Shown piece after piece: positions 1-12,086 of a DNA stretch of 64,000 bases. Under the pieces are notes generated by a model that was given only the letters and a program-made list of their open reading frames with translations, was not told the origin of the DNA and ran no database searches. The stretch lies in the NCBI GenBank assembly GCA_008360955.1, contig LUCM01004654.1, positions 121,280 through 185,279 on the forward strand, written 5' to 3'. Source of the stretch: Fasciolopsis buskii. Lineage: Eukaryota > Platyhelminthes > Trematoda > Plagiorchiida > Fasciolidae. Both the position numbers and the translations under genes were made by a program. Each line of letters begins with the position of its first letter. Within the stretch, counting starts at the first letter, position 1.

Positions 1-126
1 AGGACCAAACAGGAACAAAACATTGTGTGACACAATATCACTCTCTCTCACACACAGTCCGAGTGAAATACCATGTAGATGAAGGCTAAATCGATGCAAT
101 GTTTGGACAATTTTTTGACTAGAATT

Positions 127-306
127 GGCCGGCGATGGCCAAGCCGATAGAGTCGCGGCGTTTGGACGTCAAGGTCACGGGTTCCAATCCTCCCATCGCC
201 AGTCAACTTCCCCATTTGGCAGTTCTCTGTTGGTCGCGGACCCCTTCATAAAAAATGAGGTATATTGTTATGCCATTAATAAAAAAGAAGTAAAAGATGA
301 AAGATA
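127..306 (+). mobile_element. tRNA-derived SINE, family 1, full copy
   Basis: The head is tRNA-like. It has an A box (TGGCCAAGCCG, 136-146), a B box (GGTTCCAATCC, 180-190) and ends that can pair as an acceptor stem (GGCGATGG with CCATCGCC). The body after the tRNA part is the family's conserved block, CAACTTCCCC followed by a GGCAG segment and a CGGACCCC segment. The tail is a TTAATAAA-type A-rich run ending GAAGTAAAAGATGAAAG. The same head-body-tail order recurs at least ten times in this window, which is the main evidence that it is a retroposed element. Both promoter boxes survive with one or two changes, so pol III transcription is possible but not shown. Confidence 0.85.
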
Positions 307-838
307 AAGTTATTTGACTGACTGTTTTAGAAAGAACGGCGATCTGAAGCGTACAAAATTTTGCCTACCCAGGGCTTTTCTAATTTTGGATTTCCAATTA
401 ACTTACGCGAAAAAGTGTTTGCTCTAGGGATAATCGTATATTTCAATGTCAGAAATGAGAGCGTAAAAATAGCCACGCAATGTTCAAACAACCGAAACAC
501 CGACCGTTTCGTACAAGTTCCGTTGTGCAACAGTGTGGACCAGGAAAAACGTCAGTCCGATTTTTGGTTCGGTTCCATGACGTGGTCTTTATGTGCCAAG
601 ACACAGAGCAAGCCCCGAATAGCAGTTATAGTCTGACACCGAACAAAGCTGTTCATCCTGTCAGGGTGATGGATGGTGGCTAAGTCAGGACAAATCAAAT
701 GGCCGTTTTTTATCCATGTGGATATGAGTGAATTTTTGACTCGAAAACAAACCGAACGAATGATATTATTTTCGAGAAGAATGCAAACATGCTTCCGCAT
801 GCTTTGTGATAAAGTAGGCGGCTTGAGAAAATGATAAT

Positions 839-1018
839 GAAGGCGGTGGTCCAGCGGATAAGGTCGTGGCGTTCGGACGTCAAGGTCACGGGCTCCAATC
901 CTCCCACCGCCAGTCAACTTCCTCACTTGGCAGCCCTTTGTTGGCCGCGGTCCCCTTCCTCATTACTGATGCACGTTGCTGTTTCATTAATAAAGGAAGT
1001 AAAAGATGAAAGATAAAA
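839..1018 (+). mobile_element. tRNA-derived SINE, family 1, full copy
   Basis: Same head, body and tail as the copy at 127-306, in the same orientation about 0.7 kb downstream. A box TGGTCCAGCGG at 847-857; B box GGCTCCAATCC at 891-901 with one change at the third base. The acceptor-like ends GGCGGTGG and CCACCGCC are both intact. The tail ATTAATAAAGGAAGTAAAAGATG is closer to the apparent family consensus than that of the first copy. Confidence 0.87.
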
Positions 1019-1019
1019 G

Positions 1020-4000
1020 AGATTAACAATGCATCAGTCCTGCCGTCGGACGTGAGCTCCAAATTACCCAACTACTGGTACCCGATTTGAGGCGCAAACG
1101 AACCAGGTAAGGATTAGGACCGTTCCTATACAGGCAGGCACGTGAAAGGAGTAGCCTAAATTTAGAATGATTTGATGAATATGGAAAAAATCTCGGACAT
1201 AGAAACGTTAAAACAATACTTCACTATCTGAAAATGTGTCACAAGCATCAAAATGCCTGTAACTCTGTTAACTGTATTACAACATGCAAACTGTTCTAAA
1301 GATTTGACGATAAGGAAAACAAAAGTTCTCTTTGTTCAAGACGAAACTTGTGCTGAGAAGTGGCAGAAAAATAAAGTAAGAATGCATGCGGTAGCAAACT
1401 GAAGAACACATTCATATGACACTCGGCGTTTCCGGCCCAGAAGACACGAATTAGGGTCTGTGCACTTTGCAAGTCACAGATTCGATAAACTTGGTCCAAG
1501 AAACACGGGGAACCAAATGAACTCCAAAGTCGTCGAGAGGAAAATTTTTTCGGGTATATCTGCTGTCAACTACCAACAATGGACTGTCAGTGAAGAAGTA
1601 TGAATACCGGAAACCAAACTAAAGATTGAAAGGTACATTATTACACTGAAGATCACTCAACGACAGGGGAAAAACAGTTACTGAGCTCATACAGGTTAAC
1701 TTGGCACTCTAACGACAGTAAGAAATTACAACTAATCATACTGGGGAAAATGGGAGTTTATTAATGCACAGAGAACGGAAATGTAGATGGAATGGTTCTT
1801 TGGAAACCGCCTGAAGTAACTGGAAGGAGTGGGAATTTATTCTTATCGAAAGTAGCAAACTGAGCTCGGTTGCGTAAGACAATCACAACTTATGGACCTG
1901 AGCCGTTTTCATGGAAGGTTATCTAAGAAAGATCCACAGCGATCTAGGCAACCAAAAGCGTCAGTAAGGTCGATTAAAATTTGATTAGGAAACAATCCCT
2001 CGAATGCCTTCAGAAGAAATGAGACGCAACTAGTGATTCATTATTTGTCAAACCCTTTCCTGACGGTTGACCTTAGTCCCACTGATTTTCACCAATGACG
2101 AATAGTTTCGGCAGAGAGACAAATATTAACTAGGTCGAATAATAGAACGCCTGGGGTTTGGGGATGGAGGTTGGTAGAGGTTCAGAAATTTTGCTCAGCA
2201 ACACAGAAAGTAGATCCTGCGCACACAATCTATGGCCAAATTCTTGTGACTATGTCTCTCGAGAGTGGGTTGAACCTGCAGGGTAACAATGATTGGGAAC
2301 GGAAAATGAGAACGGACCAGAATGTTTTCTGAATTAATGGTTCACTTCTTAGACGTCATGGTTGGGTTTTGATTCTGAGCTGTTCGGTTGTTTTGAGAAC
2401 TTCCAAATCTCGTGACCGATTTTTTATTACCAAAGCAAATGTTCGAATTTTGTGCATTTAGTCGCTTGATTTCTGTTTTAACAAAAGCAATGAGATTCTA
2501 AACGACAAGTCGCGAATCAACCATGTGTACTTTTCTCGTATGTCAACACAGTCGTTTTAAATGGGAAGAAAAAAATTTCACCAATGGGACATATGTGTGC
2601 GAATGGCAGCAGACATCATACCAGGAGTTATGGTATTCAATTAGTTGCTAGCAGTATTGCGATCCTTCTTGCAGAGAACAGATCAAAACGTCGATGAGGC
2701 CTACAAAGTTAGTCAGCCTATTCGTCTTTTCGGAAGCAAACACGTCTAGTCACAATGTGGATAAGTGAAATAGATCAGGCTAACGAAGCATTTTTGCAAC
2801 AAAACTTGGAGTGATGAAGTAGATAAAAGTGCTTAGATATTCCCTTGAGAACTCGTTCATAGACGTGAAGGATATTGGGAAAGTTAATTAGAGCCGTTTG
2901 AGAACCTAGGAATCCATGTGATGATAAGGAATGAACGTCAGATGTAGAAGAGCCACCGACCATAATGGACAATACCAGTAATGAAACGACTGAATAATTC
3001 ATCCGTGAATTGTCTAAAGCGATACGCTTGAATATCAGCAACAACGCAGGCATTTGGCAAATGTATCAAATTGAATTGCACCAAGATCACGTGATTTTCA
3101 ACGGATTCAGGTAGAGTTAACTATAGAACATAGCCCAATCTATCAAAGTATTAGTACTCAATACAAACCTCAAATCACTGGTATTTAGTTTGACTATACC
3201 TATCAGCATGCACCAATCAGGTCTTTGTGCTCAGAAACCGTTGATCTTGAGTATTCGTCTACCTTGGCCTTGATCCACACAGACTGCATCCGCCTGTCAC
3301 TCTACGTCATCGGTAACTGTATATATACAAATTGCCATCCAGTTCAAACTACTATATTCTTCACAACCTATTGTCCGCAAACTTCAACGTCTTGCTTTAA
3401 AGATCGAACAGCGTGAACGAAATGATTGCATCTCGTGACATGTTTTTTCTAGTTTAACAAATTTTATAACTGTTAAAATCGAATAAGGATCGATGAAATT
3501 TACAGCGATCGCGATGGACATCACCTCCTTGATTGCTCTTTTTCGAATGACTATCGTCTCTGGAAAGATCACATCTTCCATCAAGACGAATTGCATTAGC
3601 AACTATATCAACATGCAACTTTCCGGTAAGAGAATAATCGCACACGTTTAACTCCATTCTGAAGTGGAGAATGAACTTTCTCATCAATTGTTCCCCAAAA
3701 GAACCTGCATTGCCAAAATAGTGGATGGTATGCGCACTCGGTCCAAGAAGTATATTGTAAAGATCAGATCTGCACAACATTCGATACTTCCTGGTGTTTC
3801 CAAAATTGTTTCGAGTTCGGTTTTCGACTCAAATTCTAGCCGAGTGCAACCGAAAGGCACTCAAAAAAGCGCCATCTTAGCACAAGATTTGACCTTCAGC
3901 CTGACTTTGTAAAACAAAGGTAATTGATTAACAAAAGAATTGGAAACATCAATGAAAAATCCACACCACCAAACAATAAAAATAGTGCACACAATTAAAC

Positions 4001-4440
4001 CAAATTCTCTATGTGATCGATAATTTTGGGACGTTCCTGTCCAAATAACTAAGAATAATACGTGGCATTATCTCAAAAGAGGGGTATGAATATTAACGTC
4101 ATTGTGTGGAAACGAATGGCATACCTATATCTACATGTATATGCACTGTTTTTTGGTTATATTTATTTCTTTAGCGGACAGAATAGGTCTTTGCAGTTAA
4201 CAGATACGTCTAACGATCGGTACCTAATTCATGCGACCACACGGGATTCCGTCAATGTGGTTCAAAACGTAGAATACTGCTTAAAGAAATATTGTCGGAT
4301 GAGTGTCAGAAATGCGCTTTCCTTCACCAGACAGTCTGTCGATATGAATGTCTTTATCCTCCGTGGAGTGACGAATCAGCCGACTTCGGTATGAGATTGC
4401 CAAATTTGGAAGATTCACTAGCCGGATATCTTTTCTGTAT
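1020..4440. other. Unassigned sequence
   Basis: No recognisable gene, RNA or element was found. Open frames are short (longest about 110 codons, at 4062-4394 on +) and show no domain motif, periodic conservation or convincing splice sites. Composition is moderately AT-rich like the rest of the window. It may contain old, unrecognisable repeats. Confidence 0.5.
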
Positions 4441-4460
4441 TTTCATCGAAAAATTAACGG

Positions 4461-4890
4461 TTAGTTTAATAGTGAGCACACGATATCACCTGCGTCATCA
4501 AGATCACACAGCTTCTTACCATTTCCTAGTTCGATTTCTACATCCCGGAGACCTCCGAAAGCGTCCTCCGTTACCTCTTCCATGACGAAGTTGAACAGGA
4601 ATGGATAGATGGGACACCCTTGTCGAACGCCACCAGTCGTTTCGAATGCACATGATAGTTCACGGTGTACCCTCTTGTGACCATACGTATGCGAGTACAA
4701 TGCTCGCAAAAGGTCCACAAACTTTGGTGCCACACCAATCCTATGGATAGCTTTGAATAATACTCTTCGATCCACTCAGTTTAACGCGCCTTTCAAGTCC
4801 AGAAAGACCATGATTGTGGGGCGTCGGATGATGCTCTCGCGAACTGGTATCGAACGGCGCAGCATAATCGCGGCTAAGACCTAAGCAACT
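4461..4890 (-). pseudogene. LINE reverse transcriptase core, stop and altered active site
   Basis: The RT palm begins with RRPTIMVFLDLKGAL, where the family has FLDLKAAFDSVDR. A TGA stop (plus-strand 4776-4778) sits exactly at the expected serine. After the stop an open frame of 104 codons continues with VDRRVLF, GVRQGCP and FLFNFVMEEV, all standard RT blocks. The catalytic YADD is replaced by DAGD (plus-strand 4485-4496), which removes an essential aspartate, so the enzyme cannot be active. The frame ends about 10 residues after the catalytic block, losing the thumb. Confidence 0.85.
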
Positions 4891-5122
4891 AGCGGAATTA
4901 AACTAGTCCTACGATGGTTGGTGCAGTTACTCCGTGTGCCTTCTTGAAAACGGATACAAACATTGACTCACTCCACGATAATTAAATGCACTCCTCGTTT
5001 CAAATATGACGAAACAAGAAGATAAGTGTTTTTATCAGGGCTACTTCACCCAATTTGATGAGAACTGCGGGAAGGTCTTCGCCAATGGCCACTTTCACCC
5101 TCCTCAGCCGTAGTATGCTTCA

Positions 5123-5708
5123 TTAAAGAGACACTTTCCAAGGATTCACAGCCGCTGATGTTGGAATAACTACATTGGCGTGTGCCCAGCTAAAATGATC
5201 CTTGAAGTGCTCTGCCCAGCGATCGAGACTTTGTTGTCTATCAGGAATGGGCAATCCACTTCTATCGCACACGAATCCACTAACCAAAGTTCGCCGCCCA
5301 CTGCTGTCGCGTATAAGCTTAAACAGTATTTGACTTTTACCTGAATCGGACGCTACTTCCATCTCTTCGGCTACCTTAACCCACCAGTTTTCACGGTCAT
5401 TCTTAAGACTTGTTGTCAACTGACGCTACAACTGCCGACGTATCTTATTCACTTCCTTGCAGTTAGGGAACTGGTTTTTGCTCCATTAGACCAAACGACT
5501 ATTGCAAGATCCAGTATACTTGATGAACGCTGTCTCTGGGATCACAGGCGAAACGTGCTGCCAAATGCATCACGTACTTCATTTGATCCAAATGCTCGTT
5601 TCCAGCGCTGCTCGTCGGATTTCTTAGTTCATCTAACAGTTTCTGCTCATAGCCGTTGTGAAGAGCCAAACCAGACAGACGTTCTACAGCCAATCGCGCT
5701 TGTGGCAT
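5123..5708 (-). pseudogene. LINE linker between endonuclease and RT
   Basis: Two frames on minus. The downstream one (5419-5123) contains LKNDRENWWVKVAEEME, then FKLIRDSSGRR and RWAEHFKDHFSW. These match the well-conserved inter-domain stretch of CR1/RTE-like LINEs, which runs DRE-WW, then LIR, then RWAEHF. The upstream frame (5708-5499) is a weaker continuation (MPQARLAVERL). A frame break separates the two near 5420-5498. Confidence 0.7.
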
Positions 5709-5711
5709 GGG

Positions 5712-6236
5712 TCAAAGGCCGTTGAGCTGTGGCAAAATTCGCATCAACACTACCGCTTGGTCCCAACCGGGGTACGTGGATCGATACGATCTAAAGTAGC
5801 TTACTGCAATACGATCGATCTGACTCGGGCTCCTGGCCGGGTTAGAGCACCATTTTACTGTGTGACGCGAACTATGTCGAAAATTCGTACTAGACAGGAA
5901 TAAATGATTGTTCGCACAAAAATGGAGAAACCTTTCTCGGTTATGAGCAGGCAAGGCACAGCGCTCACCTAAACAGGCTTCCGGTTCACCATGTCTTCTG
6001 ATTATTGCATAAAAATTACCACATTTGATCTTCCGAACTGAAGTGATGAGTTCATCATGAAATTGGTCTTTTGCATGCCAGTGCTGCAGTCTGTTGTAGC
6101 GTATACCAAGATGACAAAATGATCGCATCTGGTGACATGCTCTTCTGTTTTGTCGAAAGAGAATACTGTCTGATGGAAGTCTCCCTGTGTTCGTGAATAG
6201 AGCTAATGATCGTTCACAACATAGGATCGTCAACAT
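5712..6236 (-). pseudogene. LINE endonuclease domain fragment
   Basis: An open frame of about 174 codons. It holds the AKDQFHDEL segment and, further on, the block FLSSTNFRHSSRH followed about 20 residues later by SQIDRIAVSY. In LINE endonucleases these correspond to the central region and to the 'TQIDHIAI' block near the catalytic Asp-His end. The expected GDFNA motif is replaced by sequence with no such match (around CGNFYAIIRR), so the active site is probably dead. It is followed on the same strand by the LINE linker and reverse transcriptase. Confidence 0.75.
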
Positions 6237-6239
6237 TTG

Positions 6240-7440
6240 AGAGCTGTTTAGAAATAAACGCCAGCAATCAACCGAAGGCTACCAAAGGGCTTCGTGAATG
6301 AGATGATGGATAGGTGGCTTATCAGACCATAAGCTTTACATTCCCGGAGCCTTATGACCTGTTCACTATCAAGTGTTTAGAAACAATTCTCTACCTCCTG
6401 GTGCACGGGCATGTCTTGCAGTTTTTCCGCGAAATTTTCTGTCGTAAGTACATTGAAACAGTAATTGCAAGAGTGAACAGCAGCATATAGGATGGCTTAT
6501 TTCGATCTGAGTGAACAGTGATTCACCTCGTATCATGGGCTACTGTTGGTGTAGCGCTAGTTTTGAACATCATTCTGGATTGATAGCTCTGTTTTTCATT
6601 CTCATCCAGAATGTGTCACCATTTATTTTTAATAACAAATCGGTTCTTTGTAAATAATTTGCATTGTGTTAGACGCCTTTAATAGCCAGTCATAACATAT
6701 TTTTCGAGCGATGGTTTGATTAATGTAGATGAATATTTTTAAGGCTTTATGTCATGACAGTTCTCATACCTGTAGCTGACTTGGCACTGTACAATTCTCG
6801 TCGGTTCTCTCTAACGATAGAGAAGAGTTTGACAACAATGGATTGAGAGGGTAGTCGACGAAATAATCAGGATCAGTAGCCCGAAGAAGCAACAGAGCAA
6901 TCCGCAACAGACAAAAATCACGGGAGCAACAAACAGGCGCTGCAGAGCCAGAACTCAGAGAGTTGAGAACGGCAGTTCAACACAGCCAGTAGGCGGTCGG
7001 AAATAACAAAAGCAACGGTGTTTGGCACAGGGCTGATTCGGCCCGGGAATGCTCAGCTAGTCAGAACATGGATCTGGCATGAGCGTGGAAAAGGACAATA
7101 CAGACAGCTGCGTAAAGTTTAGGGATTGTGACTTGTTTTACTTCTCAGCAAATTTGTGAACCACCGGTTCGCCTTATTGCTACATCACACTTGAACAGCT
7201 GATGGCTTTTGACTTGATGTTGATATTGTCCAGTCGACTGCTTTTACTGTCCGACTGTCTGACTATGTTCTTATCATGTGTTCGTGCGTGTGTGTTTCAG
7301 CATAGTTGGATTCCCTTTGTCGGTTGGTAACACCCGTTGTTGTTTTCGCGGAATTCTGAAATGAAGATAAATTTCCCGGAATCACCTGGTCAGAAGTGTT
7401 TTTTTTTCTGACAGATTTTAGCGGAATCCTACATGAATTG
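6240..7440. other. Unassigned stretch between LINE and BEL/Pao remnants
   Basis: Nothing firm. Position suggests it could hold the decayed integrase and LTR of the BEL/Pao element, since it lies downstream of RNase H on the minus strand, but no integrase zinc finger, DDE block or LTR pair could be read. Confidence 0.35.
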
Positions 7441-7580
7441 TCAGTCTTACGTGCCGCAACTGGCAAGGCTTGGACCGTTTGTGGATTTCTGCTAACCGAT
7501 TCACTACATATGTGTTGAATCTCGCATTTGTATTTCTTATGCAGTACAAGACAATGGTTCAAAATATATCTTGTCGAACC
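7440..7580 (-). pseudogene. BEL/Pao RNase H C-terminal remnant
   Basis: A minus-strand frame reads [22 protein letters not shown] and continues [11 protein letters not shown]. This resembles the end of the BEL/Pao RNase H domain (pattern RNxxxRFxxYVxNRVxEI, then WRxV). Its place downstream of the RT on the same strand supports the call. The longer open frame over the same bases at 7640-7263 is in another frame and looks like a shadow. Confidence 0.65.
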
Positions 7581-8278
7581 CGATTCGCGTCTCGTCCTCG
7601 AGTGGTTGTAAATTCTTACTGCCAGTCTTGTTGCGCCCAACTCCAGTCGAGGGATGGTTACAGTCTTCAGAAGAGCCGATCTGGATTTGGAGACATGCAG
7701 CCAACAACATGAAAAAAGTACTGGAGAGAACTCTGACGTAAGCGGTCGTTACATAATGGACCTCGGAGACATCGCGTCATTCACCATGCTGGGTTCCGCC
7801 GTCTGCGGCGCTGCATTTGGGCAAATATCGAGAGATTTTTAGGTTTCCAAGAGTTCACATACTTCGGGATCATTCGTCCCAAAGTCTCAGCTGCAATTCT
7901 GCAATCTGCTCGTTCCAACCTATCCTTTCGCGTTAAAATTGCTGCAACCTCGTTTTACCGGGCACAATGAAGGGCGAAACCATCCTCGGTGAGTTCACTA
8001 TTGACTAGACCATTGACAACAATAGCTGACGTATTAGTGGATTTACCTGGGTACTGAAAGTAAATTGGAAGTTATCCTCGGTGGTGTTCCGTTCCAACTC
8101 CAAGGTACCTTCTGGTATGAATTTGGAATTGTCAATTTATAAGGTAGAACTAGTCAGTTCAAATTCTGGGACAATTTCGAGTCCTTTCCTATGAATGTAT
8201 ACCCACCTACACTGACAATAAGGTGCTGATCTGAACTTTGAACATCGTGTCATGAAAAGTTGGCATAGATACAAAGCC

Positions 8279-8720
8279 TTCGCCAACGTAGACATTGTCC
8301 GGCACCGCTAGGATGACATGTTTTTCATACTAATATCTCCATTCAGTTGCGGTTTGGTGCAGAGCAAAGTTCGGAAAAAATGGAGATGATGCTGCGCCAA
8401 GTGAAAATGATGTCACTAGATGATCAACCAGACTGCCATTCAACGGATTACCCTCTGACCACAGAAACCTCAAGACTCCTCTTCCTGACTTTTGGCACTG
8501 GTACCTTCGTAAACATTTTCTCGATTTCCGCTGTCAAGGCAATAGGGTTCTTTCAGAATCGGAGAAGCACGCCCGCCAGGCTTGTCGTCGTGTCAGGGTC
8601 CTTTCAACAAGTAACCATTCAAAGGAAAGTCCTGAAACCTCACGGAGCAGTCGAACACCACAAGCAGCTTGTTTGACTTTTTAGGGTTTGTGTTGTGGTA
8701 GGCACCATCTAGACTCGCAG
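8279..8720 (-). pseudogene. BEL/Pao reverse transcriptase, active site lost
   Basis: Conserved RT words can be read on minus across shifting frames: WYLPQH, then VVFDCSVR, then LRFLWSEG, then SPFFPNFAL, then DNVYVGEGFVSMP. In active elements the last is the YVDD box; here it is YVGE (plus 8279-8290), losing both catalytic aspartates. At least two frame changes lie between the words. Together these give the standard BEL/Pao RT order. Confidence 0.75.
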
Positions 8721-9036
8721 TTCTTTCTTAGGTGTCCATTAGACATGGTCTCCGCGTTACCATTACTAATATACCCCTTATTATACTTGAATAGCCAACA
8801 AAGAATTCCTGTTCCCCTAAAGATCCTCTTTTTAGGCCATTCACTCTTTCACTCGCCACCGTGCGATTATCCGGCAATTTCGTTGAATTATCTCATCATG
8901 GTTATCCAATCTCGCACTATCCGTCTTTCTGTGGCTATTTTCATTCCCATTTGGTGTTCAATCGAAGAAGCGGTCCTTAAAAAGCTAGCATCGATAGACT
9001 CGCTTTAGAATAAATTGAGCTGCCTTGTCAATGAAT

Positions 9037-9237
9037 CTACCTCGGCGTCCTGATGTGATATATGTTCCTGGCACTGGATGCGCCGTGATCGACTGGTCCA
9101 GGTACAGTCCATCCTAACAGCATCCAAATGTCACAGGGCTGTTTTCGCCCACCGAAACTTTGTTCCAATGCCCAGTGTACTTCAGGGACGTCCGCGCTCA
9201 TAAAGACCCTAACATTCGCTACCTGATTCCTCGGCAC
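9037..9237 (-). pseudogene. BEL/Pao region between protease and RT
   Basis: The frame reads SADVPEVHWALEQ and later MLLGWTVPGPVDH. BEL/Pao polyproteins have a conserved 'DVPEAL ... LGWTLxGP' stretch right after the protease, so this fills the gap between protease and RT in the expected order. The opposite-strand frame at 9160-9351 is a shadow. Confidence 0.7.
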
Positions 9238-9402
9238 GCACCGCAGATGAAGTCACGAAAGGACGTCAGCATCATAACAGTTTCTAACCGACTGGATCAC
9301 GAGGCCTTTTACTCAGAGCGTTCCTTCGAGGCATACGTATTCTTGCCCTGACAACCAAGTTAACACCAACTCGGTAATCCCAAAATCCCGTTTTCGTATG
9401 TT

Positions 9403-9705
9403 TTACGGCCAAAATTTACAGCACATTAGGGAGGCCCTGAGACCCGATAACTCCAAGAGGTCTCTCCAAGTGATGGCCACATTTGAACCTGTATCCAGTA
9501 GGGCATAGGATTCCACGCAACCCTTCGTTCCTTCAGTTCGCACTGACAGAACACCCAGGCCAATACGCCATTCGGATCTTACGGTTGTGGCACAATGGTT
9601 GGGTGACTGATCGACTGGCTTTTTGATGGCTGTGCATTGATTGTCACCGTTTCTCTCTATCAGTTTCGCACGTATTCCGGACGGTAAGTCTGATGCCTGC
9701 ATCAT
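9403..9705 (-). pseudogene. BEL/Pao aspartic protease fragment
   Basis: An open frame of 100 codons overlaps the zinc-knuckle frame. It carries SYALLDTGSNVAIT, the retropepsin active-site block (DTG preceded by two hydrophobic residues). It lies directly after the knuckles, as expected. The frame ends before the second conserved part of the fold; the next frame downstream picks up the post-protease region. Confidence 0.75.
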
Positions 9706-9719
9706 TCAGTAATGGATGA

Positions 9720-9826
9720 TGCCTCCTTCGACAATCGGGGTTGGGACATGATTCTGAAATGAGACAGTGAGCCGACAAGTGGCCGCATCCCAAACAGGAA
9801 AAACACGCTTTCACCTCCTTAAGCAA
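9720..9826 (-). pseudogene. BEL/Pao zinc-knuckle region
   Basis: The frame contains CFSCLGCGHLSAHC, a Cx2Cx4Hx4C knuckle. It is followed by a second cluster with CPNPDC and RRRHHPLL, the degenerate HH-type knuckle that BEL/Pao elements carry before the protease. The knuckles bind the element's RNA in the family. All metal ligands of the first knuckle are present. Confidence 0.8.
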
Positions 9827-10121
9827 TTTTCATTTTCCGGAAGAACCAGTTGATAGGAAACGATGACATTTATCCAGTAGGTGGGATTCATTGCGGTACA
9901 CTTCAGCAGAGGTTCTTGGACCAAAGCCTTCTGTCGTATTGAGAAGCAAGGTATCTCAATGACCTTACCGTAAATTCTGTTTCCAGTTAGGCGCCCAAAC
10001 GTTCCTCTAAGGCAGGCTGTCAGAAGTCAGCTTTCCAAAAGTACTTCGGGAATTCCAAGCTTCATGGGACAGTAAAACCTGCAGGTCACTGAACTAAGGA
10101 TCATTTTCAAATCTCATCACA

Positions 10122-10535
10122 TCATCGACCGTCCTGGATCCGGTTGGGTAACGCTCGGACGACCGGCTCCGTTGTTTGCAATGAATTCAAATCATCTAGG
10201 CAATTCGTTTGTGCGAGGGCAACTTTGCAGTTGAACATTCCAAATGATAGCTTCATCAGCCTGTCAGAGTCTTTGGGAACTGACTCCAGTCCCTTCAATA
10301 AACCATCGATAGACCATCTAGAAACCATGTGTTCTTGTTCGCACAGATCTCTCAGGACATCTCTGGCCTTTTTTATAAACAACCTCTGAAGACAGCAAGA
10401 CGCACTTCTCTATGGCATCTCTGGCTTGCTCCTTGCAATAGCGTAATATATACAGGAGTCTTTGCCCATCGTCCCTAACCTGGTTCTCTAGGCAATATTC
10501 AAAATGCTTGACAAGTTTTTCAATACGTAAATGAA
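10122..10535 (-). pseudogene. BEL/Pao gag fragment with frameshift
   Basis: The upstream part reads HFEYCLENQVRDDG and RLLYILRYCKEQARDAIEKC, matching the conserved centre of DUF1759-type gag. The match continues in a different frame as ARDVLRDLC and then LDDLNSLQTTEPVVRALP. The frame change falls at a run of six A on the minus strand near plus 10370, a typical slippage deletion or insertion. Retroelement gag forms the particle; here it is broken. Confidence 0.75.
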
Positions 10536-10559
10536 TTACCAGTGAAAAAATTCCCGTTT

Positions 10560-12085
10560 AATCTTGGGCAGTTAATTGAGCCTTCTGCCGTCAAATGAAC
10601 AGGGGCCTTAAATACCGACACCCCGCAGGTATCGATACAAGTGTTCCTCACAACCAATCTCATTTTGGAAGCAGACAGACTGTTTTCAATCTATTCTGGA
10701 AGCGCCAGTTTCAATTCCTCGATCTCAAGAAGTTGTCGGTGTTCTGGTTTTTCTTTCAGCTGCCTTTCAGATGAGCTAGCGGCAATTCACTCCTAGCCTT
10801 ACAGGGAACCAAGCCATCCCTACATTGGTCTGACAAAACTAAAACAAGAGAAGAGATACAACCAAAACAAAACGGTTTGGTTCACCTGGAGATTGTTTTT
10901 TACGGGCTCGCCTAAGTTAGCCGGTTTGTTTGTGTAATTTCATTATCATCGGTTGTCAAGGTTGTTGAGTCCCATAGGTCCTTCGAGCAAGCGTTAGAGC
11001 GAGGCGTAGCGACCAAATGGACCCAATCCAAAACAAAGGCAAATCCAAACTGCTACGGATATTATTTGGAACACATTAATTATGTACAATAATCAAATCT
11101 CAACGGTGTTCCTTTCGGGTCCTGTTGCTCCGCTTTCTGGCGGCAAATCAGCGAAGCAACAAAGGGCGATACGCACAGCCAGGCAATAGCAAACCCACGC
11201 TCGTGGCAAGGACGACAGGTCAGGTTGTACCAACGTTACAGTCAACTTGATGTGATAAAACAAAAGTACGGGACGTGAGCCAGAACAAGAAGTTTGGAAT
11301 GGATGGATAGTAAGTGAATGAGGAAATGCCAATGGTTGGTACGAATTTCTCTTCGGATCTGTTTACAATCGCACAACGCGACAATTTACCGATCACATGC
11401 TGAATAACCTTGAGCAGACACGAGGTCACCAGCTGTGTGGATTTGAGCAAAAAACGTGCGCCATACGTGTATAGTCTATAACTCCACGAAAATATGTACT
11501 AGTCAGGTGTGCATTTGCGGTATTCTCGTTGTCACAAAAATGAGTTTTGTTATCGATGCGGTAGACAGAATCATGCGAAAGTTTAAATTGGTTTGGCCAG
11601 AATGAAATAACCGGAACCGAAGGTATCCTAATTTTTGGAAGTTATTCTTTTGACAAGAACTCTACTGGATTTTCTAGGTATATTTGGGAGAAAAATTTAA
11701 AACATGACTGGAATTTTGTGGATATCAGTTGAAAAATTCGGAAACATGGAATGCGAATCGATAAATATCACGTCCGCGTGATGATGTCAACAAAATGTTT
11801 ACTCGTGGACATTGTTCAAAATCGTAAGGGATAGAGAGTATGAACAGCTAGTCTCTTATCAACCGTATTAGATTCTGATCGATTAAAGTTCGTGCAGCCA
11901 TGAAAGACAGACCAAGTTGTGACCTTTAACCGTTTTGTGCTTCTGTACTGCAAACCAGTGCTTCGGTTTGTCGCGCACCGTGGATGTAATAATGCATGCC
12001 GAGTAAATGGGTTTCGATTCGGACGCCCCAACGACATTCAACGAGTTGGAATGAGATAATTATTTTATGACCCAGGGATTACCTT
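10560..12085. other. Unassigned sequence upstream of BEL/Pao gag
   Basis: Expected to contain the element's leader and 5' LTR if they survive. No primer-binding site or LTR ends could be identified by eye. Short open frames only. Confidence 0.35.
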
Positions 12086-12086
12086 T

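Larger units (their letters stand above)
4440..6240 (-). mobile_element. Decayed non-LTR retrotransposon (CR1/RTE-type LINE)
   Basis: On the minus strand the order is endonuclease-like region (6236-5712), linker (5708-5123) and reverse transcriptase (about 4890-4461). This is the usual order of an apurinic-endonuclease LINE ORF2. The reading is split over several frames and stops, so it is a pseudogene copy. No poly-A or short-repeat 3' tail could be assigned, and upstream of 6240 no ORF1 was seen, so the copy looks 5' truncated. The subfamily (CR1 or RTE) is inferred from the linker and RT style and would need a profile search. Confidence 0.85.
7440..10560 (-). mobile_element. Decayed BEL/Pao retroelement (gag-pol)
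   Basis: Reading the minus strand from 10560 down to 7440 gives, in order: a gag region of the DUF1759 type, zinc knuckles, an aspartic protease, reverse transcriptase, and an RNase H remnant. That order and the HH-rich second zinc knuckle are typical of BEL/Pao elements. Frames change several times and the RT active site is mutated, so the copy is inactive. Flanking LTRs were not identified. Confidence 0.85.

Noticed and set aside
7263..7640. 125-codon minus frame as a gene
   Set aside because: It overlaps the BEL/Pao RNase H remnant in a different frame, and the RNase H frame has the better match.
8347..9008. Plus-strand frames opposite the BEL/Pao RT
   Set aside because: Shadows of the minus-strand element.
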